Shown here in pieces: positions 13,884-19,452 of a stretch of 19,452 nt of DNA (the first letter of the stretch is position 1; each line of letters starts with the position of its first letter). The notes beneath the pieces are model-generated. The model did not search any database, was not told the origin of the DNA, and saw nothing but the letters and a program-made list of their open reading frames with translations. The stretch is from CAYUEN01 sp964443745. Lineage in GTDB: Bacteria > Campylobacterota > Campylobacteria > Campylobacterales > QNZT01. The stretch is taken from NCBI GenBank assembly GCA_964443745.1, contig CAYUEN010000035.1, positions 1 to 19,452 on the forward strand, in the 5' to 3' direction. The position numbers and the translations under genes were made by a program.

Positions 13884-14663
13884 ATGATCGTCGACCTGCA
13901 CAACCATACGACACTTTGCAACCACGCCACGGGCGAAATGGAGGCGTATCTTTTGACGGCGATCGAAAAAGGGACACGTTTCTTCGGCTTCAGCGAACAC
14001 GCACCGATGGATTTCGACCAAGGATACCGAATGCGCTTCGATCAGATTCCCCTCTACGAGGCCAAGATCGAAAGACTCCGAAAAGACTACGGCGATCGCA
14101 TCACGCTGCTTCTCGGGTACGAGGTGGATTATCTGGAGGGGTATATCGATCCCAGGATCTTCGAACAAAAAAGCGACTATCTGATCGGATCGGTCCACTT
14201 TCTCAAGAAGTGGGGATTCGACAATCCGGAATTTATCGGTGAATATGCGAACCGGGATATCGATGCAATCTGGCAGGAGTATTTCGACGCCGTTGAAGCG
14301 ATGGCCAAAAGCGGGCTTTTCGATATCGTCGGCCATATCGACCTGATCAAAGTTTTCCGTTTCATGCCAAAGAGAGATATCCGTATGATCGCGAAAAAGG
14401 CGATCGCGGCGATCAAGGAGGCGAATATGGTCGTCGAGCTCAACATGGCCGGATACCGCAAACCGATACGGGAGGCATACCCCGGAGAGAGCCTGATGGA
14501 GATGATCGCGGAAACGGATATCCCGATCACTTTCGCCAGCGACGCGCACGCTCCCGAACAGGTGGGGCTCTTTTCCGACGAACTCGTCTCGCTCGCCAAA
14601 CGTTTCGGATACGAAAAATGCGCCGTTTTCAGGAAACGCGAACGCGAATTGATTAAATTTTAA
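13884..14663 (+). CDS. PHP-domain phosphatase, HisJ-type histidinol-phosphatase
   Basis: A 259-residue metal-dependent phosphoesterase of the PHP superfamily. Metal-binding signatures are VDLHNHTTLCNHA at the start (H-x-H), GFSEHAPMDF (35-44), LLLGYEVDYLEG (75-86), YLIGSVHFLKKWGFD (119-133), IVGHIDLIK and the closing FASDAHAPEQVG. This order and length fit HisJ-type histidinol-phosphatases, which remove phosphate from histidinol phosphate in histidine synthesis. Other PHP enzymes share the fold, so the substrate is a family-level call. No other his gene is nearby. It has its own extended -10 promoter and is divergent from the cheZ pair; glnA follows 70 bases later from a separate promoter. 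Confidence 0.85.
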   Translation: MIVDLHNHTTLCNHATGEMEAYLLTAIEKGTRFFGFSEHAPMDFDQGYRMRFDQIPLYEAKIERLRKDYGDRITLLLGYEVDYLEGYIDPRIFEQKSDYLIGSVHFLKKWGFDNPEFIGEYANRDIDAIWQEYFDAVEAMAKSGLFDIVGHIDLIKVFRFMPKRDIRMIAKKAIAAIKEANMVVELNMAGYRKPIREAYPGESLMEMIAETDIPITFASDAHAPEQVGLFSDELVSLAKRFGYEKCAVFRKRERELIKF

Positions 14664-14698
14664 ACAATTTTTTCATCGGATTCTTTATCTATTTTGGT

Positions 14699-14704
14699 TA
14701 TAAT
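14699..14704 (+). promoter_or_regulatory. Putative -10 box for glnA
   Basis: TATAAT at 14699-14704 lies in an AT-rich gap of 70 bases between the PHP gene and glnA, 30 bases before the ATG at 14734. T-rich runs about 10-30 bases upstream take the place of a clear -35, as is usual in Campylobacterota. Confidence 0.6.
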
Positions 14705-14733
14705 CGCTTTACAATACATTACAGGAGTTGTTT

Positions 14734-16164
14734 ATGGGCAAATTTGTCAACAATATAGATGAGTTTTTCACCTTTTGTCAGGAGAACGAGGTAGAATTCG
14801 TGGATTTTAGATTCACGGACATAAAGGGGGCTTGGCACCACATCACCTACCGCATGAGCGCGGTCAACGAAGAGATGCTCAGCAACGGAATTCCTTTCGA
14901 CGGATCGTCCATCGACGCATGGCAGCCGATCAACAAATCCGATATGCTGCTCAAGCCCGACGTACCTACCGCCTTTCTCGATCCTTTCACCGCCGACCCG
15001 ACCATCATCGTCATCTGCGACGTCTACGATATCTACAAGGGCGATCTCTACGAGAAGTGTCCCCGCAGTATCGCTAAAAAGGCACTCGAGTACCTGAACG
15101 AATCGGGTGTGGGCGATGTCGCCTATTTCGGTCCCGAAAACGAATTTTTCATCTTCGACGACGTCCAGATCAAAGACGAGATCAACGAATCCCACTATCG
15201 CGTCGACTCCGACGAAGGCGAGTGGAACGATCCCAGCAGAAACGACGATTTCGGCAACATCGGCCACCGCCCGCGCACCAAAGGAGGCTACTTTCCCGTC
15301 ATGCCTACCGACTCGATGGTCGATCTGAGGGCGGAGATGATGCAGGTGATGGAAGAGATCGGGCTCGAAGTGGTACTCGGACACCATGAAGTGGCACAAG
15401 CGCAGGGAGAGATCGGTGTCGTTTTCGGTGATTTGATCGAAGCGGCGGACAACGTCCAAAAATATAAATACGTCGTCAGAATGGTCGCCCATCTAAACGG
15501 AAAGACAGCGACGTTTATGCCCAAGCCTCTCTTCGGCGACAACGGAAACGGAATGCACGTACACCAATCCATCTGGAAAGACGGCAAAAACCTCTTCTAC
15601 AAAGAGGGAGAATACGGAAACCTGAGCGAAACCGCCAGACACTATATGGGCGGCGTACTCAAACATGCCCAAGCGGTCGCGGCGTTTACCAACGCCTCCA
15701 CCAACTCCTACAAGCGGCTGATCCCGGGATTCGAAGCCCCTTCCATTCTCACCTACTCTTCCCAGAACCGATCGGCTTCGATCCGTATCCCTTACGGAGC
15801 GGGAGAGAAATCGACACGTATCGAAACCCGCTTCCCCGACAGCAGCGCATGCCCGTATCTCGCTTTTACCGCATTGCTTCTGGCGGGACTTGATGGCATC
15901 AAAAACAAATACGAACCGGTCGGTCCGATGGATATCGACCTTTTCGAATTGACGCTCGATGAAATTAGAGAACAGGGAATCCAACAGATGCCCCATACGC
16001 TCAGAGAAGCGATCGAAGCGATGTTGGTCGACAACGAATTCCTCAAACCGGTAATGAGCGATCTTTTCCTCGATACTTACAAAGATTACAAATTTGAAAC
16101 CCAGATCTGGCCCGATGAATCCAGACCTACGGCTTTCGAATTCAAAACCACCTACTCTTGCTGA
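14734..16164 (+). CDS. glnA: Glutamine synthetase, type I
   Basis: A 476-residue enzyme making glutamine from glutamate, ammonia and ATP; dodecameric in this family. Signatures include FDGSSIDAW (55-63), the metal and substrate residues in YFGPENEFFIFD (131-142), GNGMHVHQS (271-279) and the ATP-binding NRSASIRIP (345-353). At the loop where enteric enzymes carry the adenylylated tyrosine (NLYDLP), this protein reads DLFEL with F404, so control by adenylylation is not possible at that site. The same loss has been reported for H. pylori. I chose ATG at 14734, with AGGAG six bases upstream, over an in-frame TTG two codons earlier. It has its own promoter and a hairpin terminator. glnA beside cheZ matches C. 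jejuni, although orientation differs by gene. Confidence 0.96.
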   Translation: MGKFVNNIDEFFTFCQENEVEFVDFRFTDIKGAWHHITYRMSAVNEEMLSNGIPFDGSSIDAWQPINKSDMLLKPDVPTAFLDPFTADPTIIVICDVYDIYKGDLYEKCPRSIAKKALEYLNESGVGDVAYFGPENEFFIFDDVQIKDEINESHYRVDSDEGEWNDPSRNDDFGNIGHRPRTKGGYFPVMPTDSMVDLRAEMMQVMEEIGLEVVLGHHEVAQAQGEIGVVFGDLIEAADNVQKYKYVVRMVAHLNGKTATFMPKPLFGDNGNGMHVHQSIWKDGKNLFYKEGEYGNLSETARHYMGGVLKHAQAVAAFTNASTNSYKRLIPGFEAPSILTYSSQNRSASIRIPYGAGEKSTRIETRFPDSSACPYLAFTALLLAGLDGIKNKYEPVGPMDIDLFELTLDEIREQGIQQMPHTLREAIEAMLVDNEFLKPVMSDLFLDTYKDYKFETQIWPDESRPTAFEFKTTYSC

Positions 16165-16169
16165 TCCGG

Positions 16170-16205
16170 TGCGAAAGGGTTTCGTTCCCTTTCGCATCCT
16201 TTTCC
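16170..16205 (+). terminator. Rho-independent terminator after glnA
   Basis: Beginning six bases after the glnA stop, TGCGAAAGGG (16170-16179) pairs perfectly with CCCTTTCGCA (16187-16196) around a seven-base loop. The hairpin is followed by TCCTTTTCC (16197-16205), a modest T-rich tail. It separates glnA from the promoter of the next gene. Confidence 0.8.
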
Positions 16206-16226
16206 ACAATTAATTCACTTTCCTTA

Positions 16227-16235
16227 TGATATACT
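16227..16235 (+). promoter_or_regulatory. Extended -10 promoter for the ComEA-like gene
   Basis: TGATATACT at 16227-16235 is a TG-N extension plus TATACT. TTCACT about 12-15 bases upstream may serve as a weak -35. The ATG at 16265 is 30 bases downstream with AAAAGGAG at 16252-16259. Together with the terminator before it, this marks an independent transcription unit. Confidence 0.6.
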
Positions 16236-16264
16236 CTGGACGCAAATTTTCAAAAGGAGTATCG

Positions 16265-16720
16265 ATGTTCAAAAAGCTGTTTCTTGTCATGACATTCATG
16301 GCTGTCTCGCTCTTCGCGATGAATTTCCAAACCGCTTCCAAAGAGGAGTTGATGAGTATCAAAGGAATCGGAGAAAAACGCGCGGCGGCGATCATGAAAT
16401 ATCGCAAAACCCATAGGATCAAAAGCGCGGAAGATTTGAAAAACATCCCCGGAATCGGTGACGAAATCGTCAACAACGCGAAAAAGGGAATCAAGAACAA
16501 AGTACCAGCCAAAGCGGCGAAAAACGCCAAAACGAAGGGCGCTAAACTGAAAAAAACGACTTCCAAAAAGCCAACCGAAAAGTTGAAAAAAGAGGCAAAC
16601 GAAAAGATCAAACCCAAAAGCAAAAAACTCAAAAAACTCAAAAAAGAGGGCGACAAAACCAAACGTACCGAAAAGAGAGTGAAAAAGAAGAGAAAAACTC
16701 TGAAAAAGCTCAAAAAGTGA
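16265..16720 (+). CDS. Secreted ComEA-like helix-hairpin-helix protein with lysine-rich tail
   Basis: A 151-residue protein. Residues 1-19 form a signal peptide (Lys-Lys start, hydrophobic core, ending near SLFAMN). Residues about 20-76 are one ComEA-type double HhH domain: NFQTASKEELMSIKGIGEKR with the first hairpin at 34-40, and LKNIPGIGDEIV with the second at 63-69. This domain binds double-stranded DNA without sequence preference, and in naturally competent bacteria periplasmic ComEA pulls DNA across the envelope. Residues 79-151 are a basic tail with about 33 lysines and 3 arginines, resembling histone H1 tails. ComEA proteins are normally short after the HhH, so the tail is unusual. ATG at 16265 follows AGGAG; an upstream in-frame ATG would spoil the signal peptide. 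It is monocistronic, with a terminator after it. Confidence 0.85.
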   Translation: MFKKLFLVMTFMAVSLFAMNFQTASKEELMSIKGIGEKRAAAIMKYRKTHRIKSAEDLKNIPGIGDEIVNNAKKGIKNKVPAKAAKNAKTKGAKLKKTTSKKPTEKLKKEANEKIKPKSKKLKKLKKEGDKTKRTEKRVKKKRKTLKKLKK

Positions 16721-16722
16721 CC

Positions 16723-16747
16723 GAAAGAGGGGCAGCTCCCCTCTTTC
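16723..16747. terminator. Hairpin terminator between the ComEA-like gene and psd
   Basis: GAAAGAGGGG (16723-16732) pairs perfectly with CCCCTCTTTC (16738-16747) around the five-base loop CAGCT. It lies in the 28-base gap between two convergent genes and can serve both. On the plus strand the T-rich tail is short; on the minus strand a CTTTTTG run follows after a few bases. Confidence 0.7.
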
Positions 16748-16748
16748 T

Positions 16749-17582
16749 CTATGTCCGCTTCATCGCCACCACTTCCGCATAGCGTACCCGCTTCATCTGG
16801 CGACAGACCAGATCGACCGTATCCTTTTCGAACAGCATCACGATCGTCGATCCCATCTTGAACATCCCCAGCTCTTCACCCTTTTTGAGCGATACGTTTT
16901 CATAGGTATAGACCTTCACTTCACGGCTCTGGGTATTGGTCTCGATCCTTTCGTCGAACGTAAGCGTCATCTTTCCGACATTGAGCGCACCGATGAGCAC
17001 GATGAAAAAGAGCGTATTGTTACTGTCGTAACACTCCAGGATCAACCGCTCGTTCTTGATGAAAAGTTCGGGTACGCGGTTGAGAAATTTCAGATTGACA
17101 GGATAGAGCAAGCCGGGTACATGTATCACCTTTGTCACGCGCATATCCATCGGCACATGATAGCGGTGATAATCTTTCGGTGAAAGGTAGAGGTTGAGAT
17201 AGTTTCCGTGATAAAGCATCTTTCGCTCTTCGGGATCGATATGTTCGGTCAACAGATCGTCGATTCGGTAGTAGAATCCTTTGATCTGCAACAGCAATCC
17301 GTCATGAACCTCCCCGCATGCGGTAATCGTCGAATCGCTCGGAGAGATGATCGCTTTGGGATCCTTGGGCAGCTCCCTGGGATAGAGCAGTGCTCTGGTA
17401 AAAAGCGCATTCAGGCTCGGATACTCTCCAATCGGATGGAAATTGCTCATATCCACCCCCATCAACTTGACATACAGCCAGTTGATCCCTATCTGAAGCG
17501 GTGCCGGAAACTCCGTCGTCGCAAATTTACCGAAAAGACGTGAAACCGTATTTGTCCAGGCCGCATCGACGAGACTACTCAC
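16749..17582 (-). CDS. psd: Phosphatidylserine decarboxylase
   Basis: A 277-residue proenzyme that decarboxylates phosphatidylserine to phosphatidylethanolamine at the inner membrane. It matches the Helicobacter-type enzyme, including FHPIGEYPSLNALFTRAL (50-67), the ISPSDSTI segment with the catalytic Asp, and the YLSPKDYHRYHVPMD His region. Near the end FKMGSTIVMLFE contains the self-cleavage site: the chain is cut between Gly and Ser and the Ser becomes the pyruvoyl cofactor (MGST here, LGST in many others). Two GTG codons could start it, at 17588 and 17582. I prefer 17582, because AGGAG stands five bases before it and touches the other. It overlaps the ferritin-like gene by eight bases and is the last gene of a three-gene operon. 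Confidence 0.94.
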   Translation of the reverse strand: MSSLVDAAWTNTVSRLFGKFATTEFPAPLQIGINWLYVKLMGVDMSNFHPIGEYPSLNALFTRALLYPRELPKDPKAIISPSDSTITACGEVHDGLLLQIKGFYYRIDDLLTEHIDPEERKMLYHGNYLNLYLSPKDYHRYHVPMDMRVTKVIHVPGLLYPVNLKFLNRVPELFIKNERLILECYDSNNTLFFIVLIGALNVGKMTLTFDERIETNTQSREVKVYTYENVSLKKGEELGMFKMGSTIVMLFEKDTVDLVCRQMKRVRYAEVVAMKRT

Positions 17583-18420
17583 CGCCACTCCTGCTGTGTT
17601 CGAGCGCTTTTTCCATCAGGGCGATATGGTAGTTTTCCTGATTGTTGATGAAGTTGAAAAAAGAGCTGAAAGCTTCGTGCCCTACCTCTTTCGCCAGCCG
17701 GAGACACTCCTCTTTCGCCCCCTCCTCCTCTTTGATGCCGTCAATCAGAAACTGTTCGAGATCCTCGAATTTGTAAACCCTCTCCATGATGGTTCTGGGT
17801 ACGCTGAGCAACCCCATTTCACTCATCATTCTCGCGAAACTCTTCAGATGATAATGCGATTCGTAGATCAGATCGATGAAGATGTCGCTGAGCACTTTGG
17901 AGTTGATGAAAAAGTTGACGTAGGTATAAACGAGTATCAATTCGTACTCTTTGTAACTCTCCTCGAAAAGAAAGAGTGTGAGCGCATCCCTCTGCTCGGG
18001 CGTGAAACGATACCCCTCAAACTCCCGATTCCTGTCGAATGCGGTGATAGGTGCGTCGTTGCGGGGATCTTTCAGCAACAGTTTCAACTTCTGGACAAAA
18101 TAGATCTCGTCCGATCGGAACCTCTCGAACATCGCATCCTCTTTTTCTGGATAGCTTCGAATCATCTCCTCCAGTGCGTCGATCAGCTTTTCAAAAAGGG
18201 AAAAATTCCGATCGGCCCGAAAATCGATCTCCCCCTTTTCGTAATCTATCGGCGTACCTTCGTCGGCGAGCGCCTGTCCCAGCCAGTTTAGATGGCGATA
18301 CTCGATCATCGCAAAATCATACAGCGTACCGAAGATCCCTTCGTCACGGATCGAAAAGGCGCCAAAAAGCACCTGTAGCCACAATTCGTGTTTCTTTCGA
18401 AACAGATCATATCTCTTCAT
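17575..18420 (-). CDS. Ferritin-like domain protein, uncharacterised
   Basis: A 281-residue, mainly helical soluble protein that I do not recognise as a named enzyme. It has carboxylate-histidine pairs of the kind used by ferritin-like diiron proteins: E40-x-x-H43 in DFAMIEYRHLNWL, E187 with H189/H191 in DLIYESHYHLKSF, a Glu cluster at 231-233 in a likely third helix, and E262-x-x-H265 in NQENYHIAL. These could form one or two iron sites; the assignment is inference. There is no signal peptide or membrane helix. ATG at 18420 overlaps the IscU-like gene by 14 bases, and its end overlaps psd, so the three are translated together. The pairing with an iron-sulfur scaffold homologue favours a role in iron handling or oxidative stress. 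Confidence 0.75.
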   Translation of the reverse strand: MKRYDLFRKKHELWLQVLFGAFSIRDEGIFGTLYDFAMIEYRHLNWLGQALADEGTPIDYEKGEIDFRADRNFSLFEKLIDALEEMIRSYPEKEDAMFERFRSDEIYFVQKLKLLLKDPRNDAPITAFDRNREFEGYRFTPEQRDALTLFLFEESYKEYELILVYTYVNFFINSKVLSDIFIDLIYESHYHLKSFARMMSEMGLLSVPRTIMERVYKFEDLEQFLIDGIKEEEGAKEECLRLAKEVGHEAFSSFFNFINNQENYHIALMEKALEHSRSGGE

Positions 18421-18868
18421 CTGTCACACAATCCTCGCTTATCATCAATGTATAGGATTCCACCTCTTTTCCGCTCTTTCTCTCTTCGAGATTGAGCAGT
18501 GCCGCCATGAACGCCTTGGCTACCATCTCCGCACACGCTCTCTGCTCCGGCGGCGCATTTTTTATCCTGCCCAGGAAATCCTCAACCACATCTTCGGCTT
18601 CCGCGATCGTCTCCCCTTTGATCATATCGGTGAAAATCGAACCTGTCACGATCGTACTCATACATCCGATCGCCTGAAAACGGATATCCTCGATTTTGTC
18701 GTCCCCCACCTTCAGATAGAGTTCCACCAATTCACCGTTGTTGGGATTCTTACCGATCCCGAGCGCGCTGGGAGACTCCAGCTTTCCATAGTTTCTGGGG
18801 TTCATCATATGGTCGATATATTCATCCCGCAACGCCTGGGGATCACTCTTCTCTTCGCTCACTTCCAT
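18407..18868 (-). CDS. IscU/NifU N-terminal-like protein with an altered cluster site
   Basis: A 153-residue homologue of the IscU/NifU scaffold on which iron-sulfur clusters are built. It shows the family start EYIDHMMNPRNYGKLE (16-31), the core VELYLKVGDDKIEDIRFQAIGC (48-69) and EQRACAEMVAKAF (108-120). Of the three scaffold cysteines, C69 and C112 are kept, but the first (PxCGD in IscU) is Asn44 in NPNNGE, and the conserved Asp is Glu46. The LPPVK chaperone motif before the last Cys is APPEQ. An extra C147 lies near the end. ATG at 18868 is chosen because an extended -10 element (18897-18889) lies just upstream, inside the longer frame that a TTG at 18916 would allow. First gene of the operon with the ferritin-like gene and psd. 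Confidence 0.85.
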   Translation of the reverse strand: MEVSEEKSDPQALRDEYIDHMMNPRNYGKLESPSALGIGKNPNNGELVELYLKVGDDKIEDIRFQAIGCMSTIVTGSIFTDMIKGETIAEAEDVVEDFLGRIKNAPPEQRACAEMVAKAFMAALLNLEERKSGKEVESYTLMISEDCVTDEEI

Positions 18869-18888
18869 CCTTTTTCGGCTGATGATGG

Positions 18889-18897
18889 AGTATAACA
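18889..18897 (-). promoter_or_regulatory. Extended -10 promoter for the IscU-like / ferritin-like / psd operon
   Basis: On the minus strand TGTTATACT runs from 18897 to 18889, a TG-N plus TATACT. The predicted transcript starts near 18882, about 14 bases before the ATG at 18868, giving a very short leader. It therefore rules out the upstream ATG (18898) and TTG (18916) starts for the principal transcript. Confidence 0.55.
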
Positions 18898-18923
18898 TAT
18901 TTGATTTTATCTTCAAACAACTT

Positions 18924-18932
18924 TGCTAAAAT
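18924..18932 (+). promoter_or_regulatory. Extended -10 promoter for the YbgC-type thioesterase gene
   Basis: TGCTAAAAT at 18924-18932 is a TG-N plus TAAAAT, 17 bases before the TTG start at 18949. It is 27 bases from the divergent promoter of the IscU-like operon, so the two compete for the same short region. Confidence 0.5.
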
Positions 18933-18948
18933 AGAAAAAAGGATTAAC

Positions 18949-19329
18949 TTGAGAATAAGAATCTACTACAAAGACACCGATATGGGCGGTATCGTCTACC
19001 ACTCCAGATATCTCGATTTTTGCGAGATGGCGCGTAGCGAGCGCTTTTTCGGTACCGGCAGATCCCCCGTGATCGACGGCTGTCATTTCGCGGTCAAAAA
19101 GATAGAAGCCGACTATATAAAGCCCGCGTTTTTGGGAGATTTGCTCGATATCCAAACGGCGATTCGTACAATCAGGCACACCAGCGTGAACCTTTCGCAT
19201 CTGATTACGCGAAACAAAGAGGAAATCTTCAAAATGGAAGTGCTTCTGGTTTTCTTAAATGCAAAAGGAAAACCCGTCCGCATCGACGAAGAAACCCGCT
19301 CTTTTTTCGAAACGCTCCCGCGCATCTAG
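18949..19329 (+). CDS. YbgC-type acyl-CoA thioesterase
   Basis: A 126-residue hotdog-fold thioesterase of the 4-hydroxybenzoyl-CoA thioesterase/YbgC group, which hydrolyses acyl-CoA thioesters in the cytoplasm. The family signature IYYKDTDMGGIVYHSRYLDF occurs at the very N-terminus, including the catalytic Asp of the DTDxxGIVYH motif, followed by the long helix EMARSERFF. The remaining strands (KIEADYIKPAFLGDLLDI and the conserved KMEVLLVFLN) are normal. I chose TTG at 18949, preceded by AAAAAGGA with six bases spacing; it places the strand before the signature at the start, as in relatives. An upstream TTG at 18901 would put 16 unrelated residues in front and would lie ahead of the promoter. 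The substrate is unknown; it is not linked to tol-pal genes here. Confidence 0.9.
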   Translation: MRIRIYYKDTDMGGIVYHSRYLDFCEMARSERFFGTGRSPVIDGCHFAVKKIEADYIKPAFLGDLLDIQTAIRTIRHTSVNLSHLITRNKEEIFKMEVLLVFLNAKGKPVRIDEETRSFFETLPRI

Positions 19330-19337
19330 CCTCGACG

Positions 19338-19452
19338 CTACGCCGCCACCTTCAAAGCCGTGATCTTCTCCAGCTTTTCGACGATCGCATCGTTGACTCT
19401 GATCTGCGACTCCATCACCACATCCTGTAATTTCGCCGAAAGAATCAGTTTC
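19338..19452 (-). CDS. C-terminal end of an unidentified protein
   Basis: The minus strand is open from the window edge to a TAG at 19340-19338, giving 37 residues that end in EKLEKITALKVAA. The part seen is amphipathic and probably helical (AKLQDVVMESQIRVNDAIVEKL). I do not recognise it. Codon use resembles the neighbouring genes and its stop comes eight bases from the convergent thioesterase stop, the same tight tail-to-tail spacing seen at other convergent pairs here, which supports a real gene. The rest lies outside the window. Confidence 0.6.
   Translation of the reverse strand, partial: KLILSAKLQDVVMESQIRVNDAIVEKLEKITALKVAA

Noticed and set aside
16170..16196. Hairpin after glnA as a riboswitch or regulatory RNA of the next gene
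   Set aside because: Perfect 10-bp stem directly after the glnA stop with a T-rich tail, and the next gene's promoter lies downstream of it, so a terminator explains it fully.
1..19452. Defence system, mobile element, integrated prophage or CRISPR
   Set aside because: No transposase, integrase, phage or Cas-like protein, no direct-repeat array and no abrupt shift in composition beyond a short AT-rich promoter patch at 4601-4630 and the A-rich lysine tail region. Gene order is conserved core synteny.

Overview
The window reads as a chromosomal stretch of a Campylobacterota (Epsilonproteobacteria) organism of roughly balanced base composition, which is GC-richer than Campylobacter or Helicobacter. 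That would fit a vent or sediment lineage such as Hydrogenimonas, Nitratifractor or Sulfurovum; the genus is a guess. The phylum call rests on gene families and gene order. From memory, glyA / DUF1882 / SPOR protein / aroE matches Campylobacter jejuni Cj0402-Cj0405, and glnA / cheZ / U32 / purE / coiled-coil protein / glyQ / NIF3 / zinc-ribbon FlgZ / waaA / pseudouridine synthase matches Cj0699-Cj0708. I see no tRNA, rRNA, CRISPR array, insertion sequence or prophage gene. The DNA is almost fully coding and no gap exceeds about 100 bases.

Layout. (1) 1-3940, plus strand: a tight operon with the glyA tail, a DUF1882 protein, a membrane-anchored SPOR protein, trpE and aroE. (2) recR (minus) meets aroE tail to tail with overlapping stop codons. 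It is divergent from a plus-strand gene at 4644 encoding a peptide-deformylase fold that has lost its metal ligands and carries a C-terminal membrane domain. (3) 5459-13813, minus strand: a train of 12 genes running from two tandem CheZ-type phosphatases through a U32 protein, purE, a coiled-coil protein, a CHWC thioredoxin-fold protein, glyQ, NIF3, FlgZ-type zinc ribbon, waaA and DUF167 to an RluA/RluD-type pseudouridine synthase. Most junctions overlap or are a few bases long. Internal promoter-like sites lie before the U32 gene and purE. (4) 13884-16720, plus strand: a HisJ-type PHP phosphatase, glnA with its own promoter and terminator, and a secreted ComEA-like helix-hairpin-helix protein with a very lysine-rich tail. 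(5) 16749-18868, minus strand: an overlapping operon with an IscU/NifU-like protein lacking one scaffold cysteine, a ferritin-like protein and phosphatidylserine decarboxylase. (6) A divergent YbgC-type thioesterase and the last 37 codons of an unidentified minus-strand gene.

Points most worth a second look: the catalytically dead deformylase fused to membrane helices; two adjacent CheZ paralogues, one with FliM-like peptides at both ends; a sigma28-like promoter match (TCAA-N15-GCCGATAT) in front of the cheZ pair; the scaffold protein with Asn in place of a ligand Cys, coupled to a ferritin-like protein; the HhH protein with a histone-like tail; and DUF1882, which shows motifs reminiscent of archaeo-eukaryotic primases. 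None of these is a demonstrated new system. Most of the window is ordinary housekeeping.
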